Assembly: GCA_963725415.1 (NCBI GenBank)
Contig: CAVRZY010000050.1
Coordinates: 1 to 32,304, forward strand
DNA length: 32,304 nt
Direction of reading: 5' to 3'
Source of the DNA: CAVRZY01 sp963725415
GTDB taxonomy: Bacteria > Acidobacteriota > Terriglobia > Bryobacterales > Bryobacteraceae
Shown: positions 30,713-32,304 of the stretch, one piece after another
How positions within the stretch are numbered: the first letter of the stretch is position 1
How the letters are laid out: each line of letters opens with the position of its first letter
Notes under the pieces: generated by a model
What the model was told of the DNA's origin: nothing
Seen by the model: only the letters and a program-made list of their open reading frames with translations
The model's database searches: none
Program-made: the position numbers and the translations under genes

Positions 30713-32291
30713 GAGTGCTCTCTCGACCGGAACCCAGCAGATGCAACGGGAGCACCTTGCCGGTGATGGTGGTGAACGGCTCGGCGATAACCACATCCAG
30801 TCCCTGCGCGTGGCTCCAAGTCCGCGCTGCCAGTGTGCCTCCATAGAACTGGCGGACCGCCTTCAAGAAGCACTCCTTGACCTCCTGGAGAGAAGCAATG
30901 CCGAGGCGCGGGCTGACCCGCAAGGTGAGCTGCGTCTGGCCGGCGCCCTCGTGCTCGACCAACTGGTAGTCGCCAGGGGCGCCGCCGAAATGCTCTGGCA
31001 GAACCTCCTCCAGAATGCGGACAACGTCAATGCCGACCAGCGTCATCCCTTGCCCGGTCAGCTTGCCGTAGCTGCCGATGTCGCGCACCTGCTGGGTGAA
31101 ACCGAGGCGCGAGAGCAGGCAATCGCAACGCGCGGGTTCGATGACGCCGCTGTCACCCATCTCGGCGTTGATCAGGATGTTGCCGGCAGACGGCAGCAGG
31201 TTGGTGAACAGGAGTGCGTTGACTTCCACCTCCGACAGAGGCGCGGGCCGCCGGTCGCTGATGACCGCCAGGCCATCGTGATACAAGTGCACGCAGTTGC
31301 CGGTCTTCATCTGCCGGCAGGCCCGCCCGACCCCGCCGACTTCGGTGATCGGATAGAAGGTATAGACCTCGGCGCCGGCTCTTTCAATCAGCGCGCGCTT
31401 GGCGTCGGTGAGCGCCTCGCCAGCCACCATGAACATGGTTCCCTGGATGTCCAGGTCCCTCTCCAGGGCCGCGGCGGCGACCCGGACGGCGGTGCTGGTG
31501 TAGCTGTCCACAACGCAAGCGGCGCCCTCCAGGCGGCGCCGGGCGATCCACTCGGCGACCGGAGCGAAGTCGTTCGGCAGAAGATACGTTGGATACGGCG
31601 CTTTGGCGCCCAGCAGGTTGCCGAACGCCACCAGGCCTCGGGTCAGGCCGCGGTAGTGGCCCGAGTCGCGCAGACCACCTGCCACGGCAAACCAGCGTTC
31701 TATCCGGTAGCCCTGGCGGTGGGCTCGCAGGCAAGGTTCCAAGCCCGAGATGGACGGCAGGATCGGCTTCACTTCTATGTGCGCGCGTCCGGTCAGCCCG
31801 AATTCGCGATCGCGGAGCACATCACGGGCCTCCCGATAGAGCCGGTACTCGGTGCTCATGGGGGTCCTGGTCCCGTTGCTGCGGCTGCCGCTGGTGCGAG
31901 ACTCCATCAAGCCCGCCACCAGCGGATTACGGAAATCGCGGGTGCGCGCCGGGATGTGCCGCCCCGAGCGCACGATGGGCGTCTTGCCCTTGAACTCATC
32001 GTGCGTGAGATGGACGCCCTGCCGGTGCAAGGCGGCCAGCGTGGGCTCCAGCCCGTCCTTGGCAACGGCCTGTGCCAGGTCCTCGAAAACGCAGCCGGCC
32101 AGCCGGAACATCTCGTAGTAGGGGTGGCGCGGATTCGAGAAGATCACCCGCTGGACGATATCCAGGAAGATGGCTTCGCGATTCTGCAACTGATGCCGGA
32201 TAACGGCTTCGGGATCCGGCAGAGGCTTGGCGCGCAGGAACTGGTAGATGCCCAACGCCATGCGCCCGTAGTAGATGGCTTCATCCAGCAT
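30702..32291 (-). CDS. Adenylate-forming (ANL) ligase, PaaK/CapK-like; possibly 5'-incomplete
   Basis: 529 residues from ATG 32291; the frame stays open (HWIA before the ATG) to the window edge, so the true start may lie outside. The phosphate-binding motif of acyl-adenylating enzymes is present as ESRTSGSRSNGTRTPMS, and the motif near the adenine is YTFYPITEVGGVGRACRQM (TE in place of the usual YG.TE). Later parts include NILINAEMGDSGV, FTQQVRDIGSYGKLTGQGMT and the C-terminal VSPRLGIASLQEVKECFLKA, like the PaaK C-terminal domain. PaaK-like enzymes activate aryl or acyl acids to CoA thioesters or amides; the substrate is unknown. It overlaps the lipoprotein gene by 11 bp, heading a three-gene operon with a TonB receptor. 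Confidence 0.8.
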   Translation of the reverse strand: MLDEAIYYGRMALGIYQFLRAKPLPDPEAVIRHQLQNREAIFLDIVQRVIFSNPRHPYYEMFRLAGCVFEDLAQAVAKDGLEPTLAALHRQGVHLTHDEFKGKTPIVRSGRHIPARTRDFRNPLVAGLMESRTSGSRSNGTRTPMSTEYRLYREARDVLRDREFGLTGRAHIEVKPILPSISGLEPCLRAHRQGYRIERWFAVAGGLRDSGHYRGLTRGLVAFGNLLGAKAPYPTYLLPNDFAPVAEWIARRRLEGAACVVDSYTSTAVRVAAAALERDLDIQGTMFMVAGEALTDAKRALIERAGAEVYTFYPITEVGGVGRACRQMKTGNCVHLYHDGLAVISDRRPAPLSEVEVNALLFTNLLPSAGNILINAEMGDSGVIEPARCDCLLSRLGFTQQVRDIGSYGKLTGQGMTLVGIDVVRILEEVLPEHFGGAPGDYQLVEHEGAGQTQLTLRVSPRLGIASLQEVKECFLKAVRQFYGGTLAARTWSHAQGLDVVIAEPFTTITGKVLPLHLLGSGRESTHAA

Positions 32292-32304
32292 GGCGATCCA
32301 GTGG

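Noticed and set aside
1..32304. CRISPR array
   Set aside because: The repeats seen are heptad arrays and dispersed palindromes; none shows regular 20-40-bp repeats with unique spacers, and no cas gene is present.

Overview
The window is a GC-rich chromosomal segment from a member of the Acidobacteriota, most likely a Solibacter/Bryobacter-type lineage. This is inferred from a secreted protein ending in the Solibacter-type C-terminal domain (TIGR03437-like), a large Oar-like TonB-dependent receptor with a carboxypeptidase-regulatory-like N-terminus, a menaquinone (futalosine) pair mqnE-ubiA/mqnP, and relics of PD40 and TPR-kinase proteins. No rRNA gene or other direct taxonomic marker is present. 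It is mostly a core-gene region with small accessory inserts.

Layout. 1-1.9 kb: a translationally coupled enolase-superfamily / DUF6807 pair. 2-3.3 kb: a DUF4143 AAA ATPase on the minus strand with a promoter-embedded 14-bp dyad. 3.3-4.07 kb: no gene, three kinds of repeat. 4.1-7.5 kb: secreted proteins, namely a concanavalin-fold protein, an HExxH metalloprotease with a Solibacter C-terminal domain, and a small exported protein. 7.7-10.5 kb: SRP RNA, dnaX, ybaB, recR. 10.8-13.6 kb: mtaB (minus), fliM and a small secreted protein. 14-16.1 kb: mqnE and a UbiA prenyltransferase. 16.2-19.4 kb: a DUF192 lipoprotein, larB, a conserved hypothetical, an aminotransferase and a PspC protein. 20.2-21.5 kb: a tRNA-Leu(GAG) whose 3' part is duplicated about 0.76 kb away, enclosing a DUF4160-DUF2442 pair, then secG. 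21.9-26.6 kb: a TPR/outer-membrane-barrel protein, a glycoside-hydrolase-like secreted protein and a SAM methyltransferase, possibly an exopolysaccharide export or processing unit. 26.6-32.3 kb (minus): an adenylate-forming ligase, an NMT1/SsuA-like lipoprotein and a TonB-dependent receptor, each overlapping the next by 11 bp.

Three things stand out. First, a palindromic element of about 141 bp (47 codons) is inserted in frame at the signal-peptide junction of the glycoside-hydrolase-like gene and has a second copy, about 90 percent identical, in an intergenic region 20 kb away; this resembles protein-coding palindromic elements of the Rickettsia type. Second, the DUF4160-DUF2442 pair lies between direct repeats of a tRNA-Leu 3' end, like a miniature integrated islet, and the DUF4160 gene carries an in-frame stop. 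Third, spacers contain hairpins built from 7-bp repeat units of different sequence families.

Caution: several obviously real genes (the metalloprotease, mtaB, the aminotransferase, the TPR/barrel gene, probably the first gene) are broken by single-base indels, mostly insertions, five of them within 165 bp of mtaB. Sequence or assembly error is at least as likely as true gene decay.
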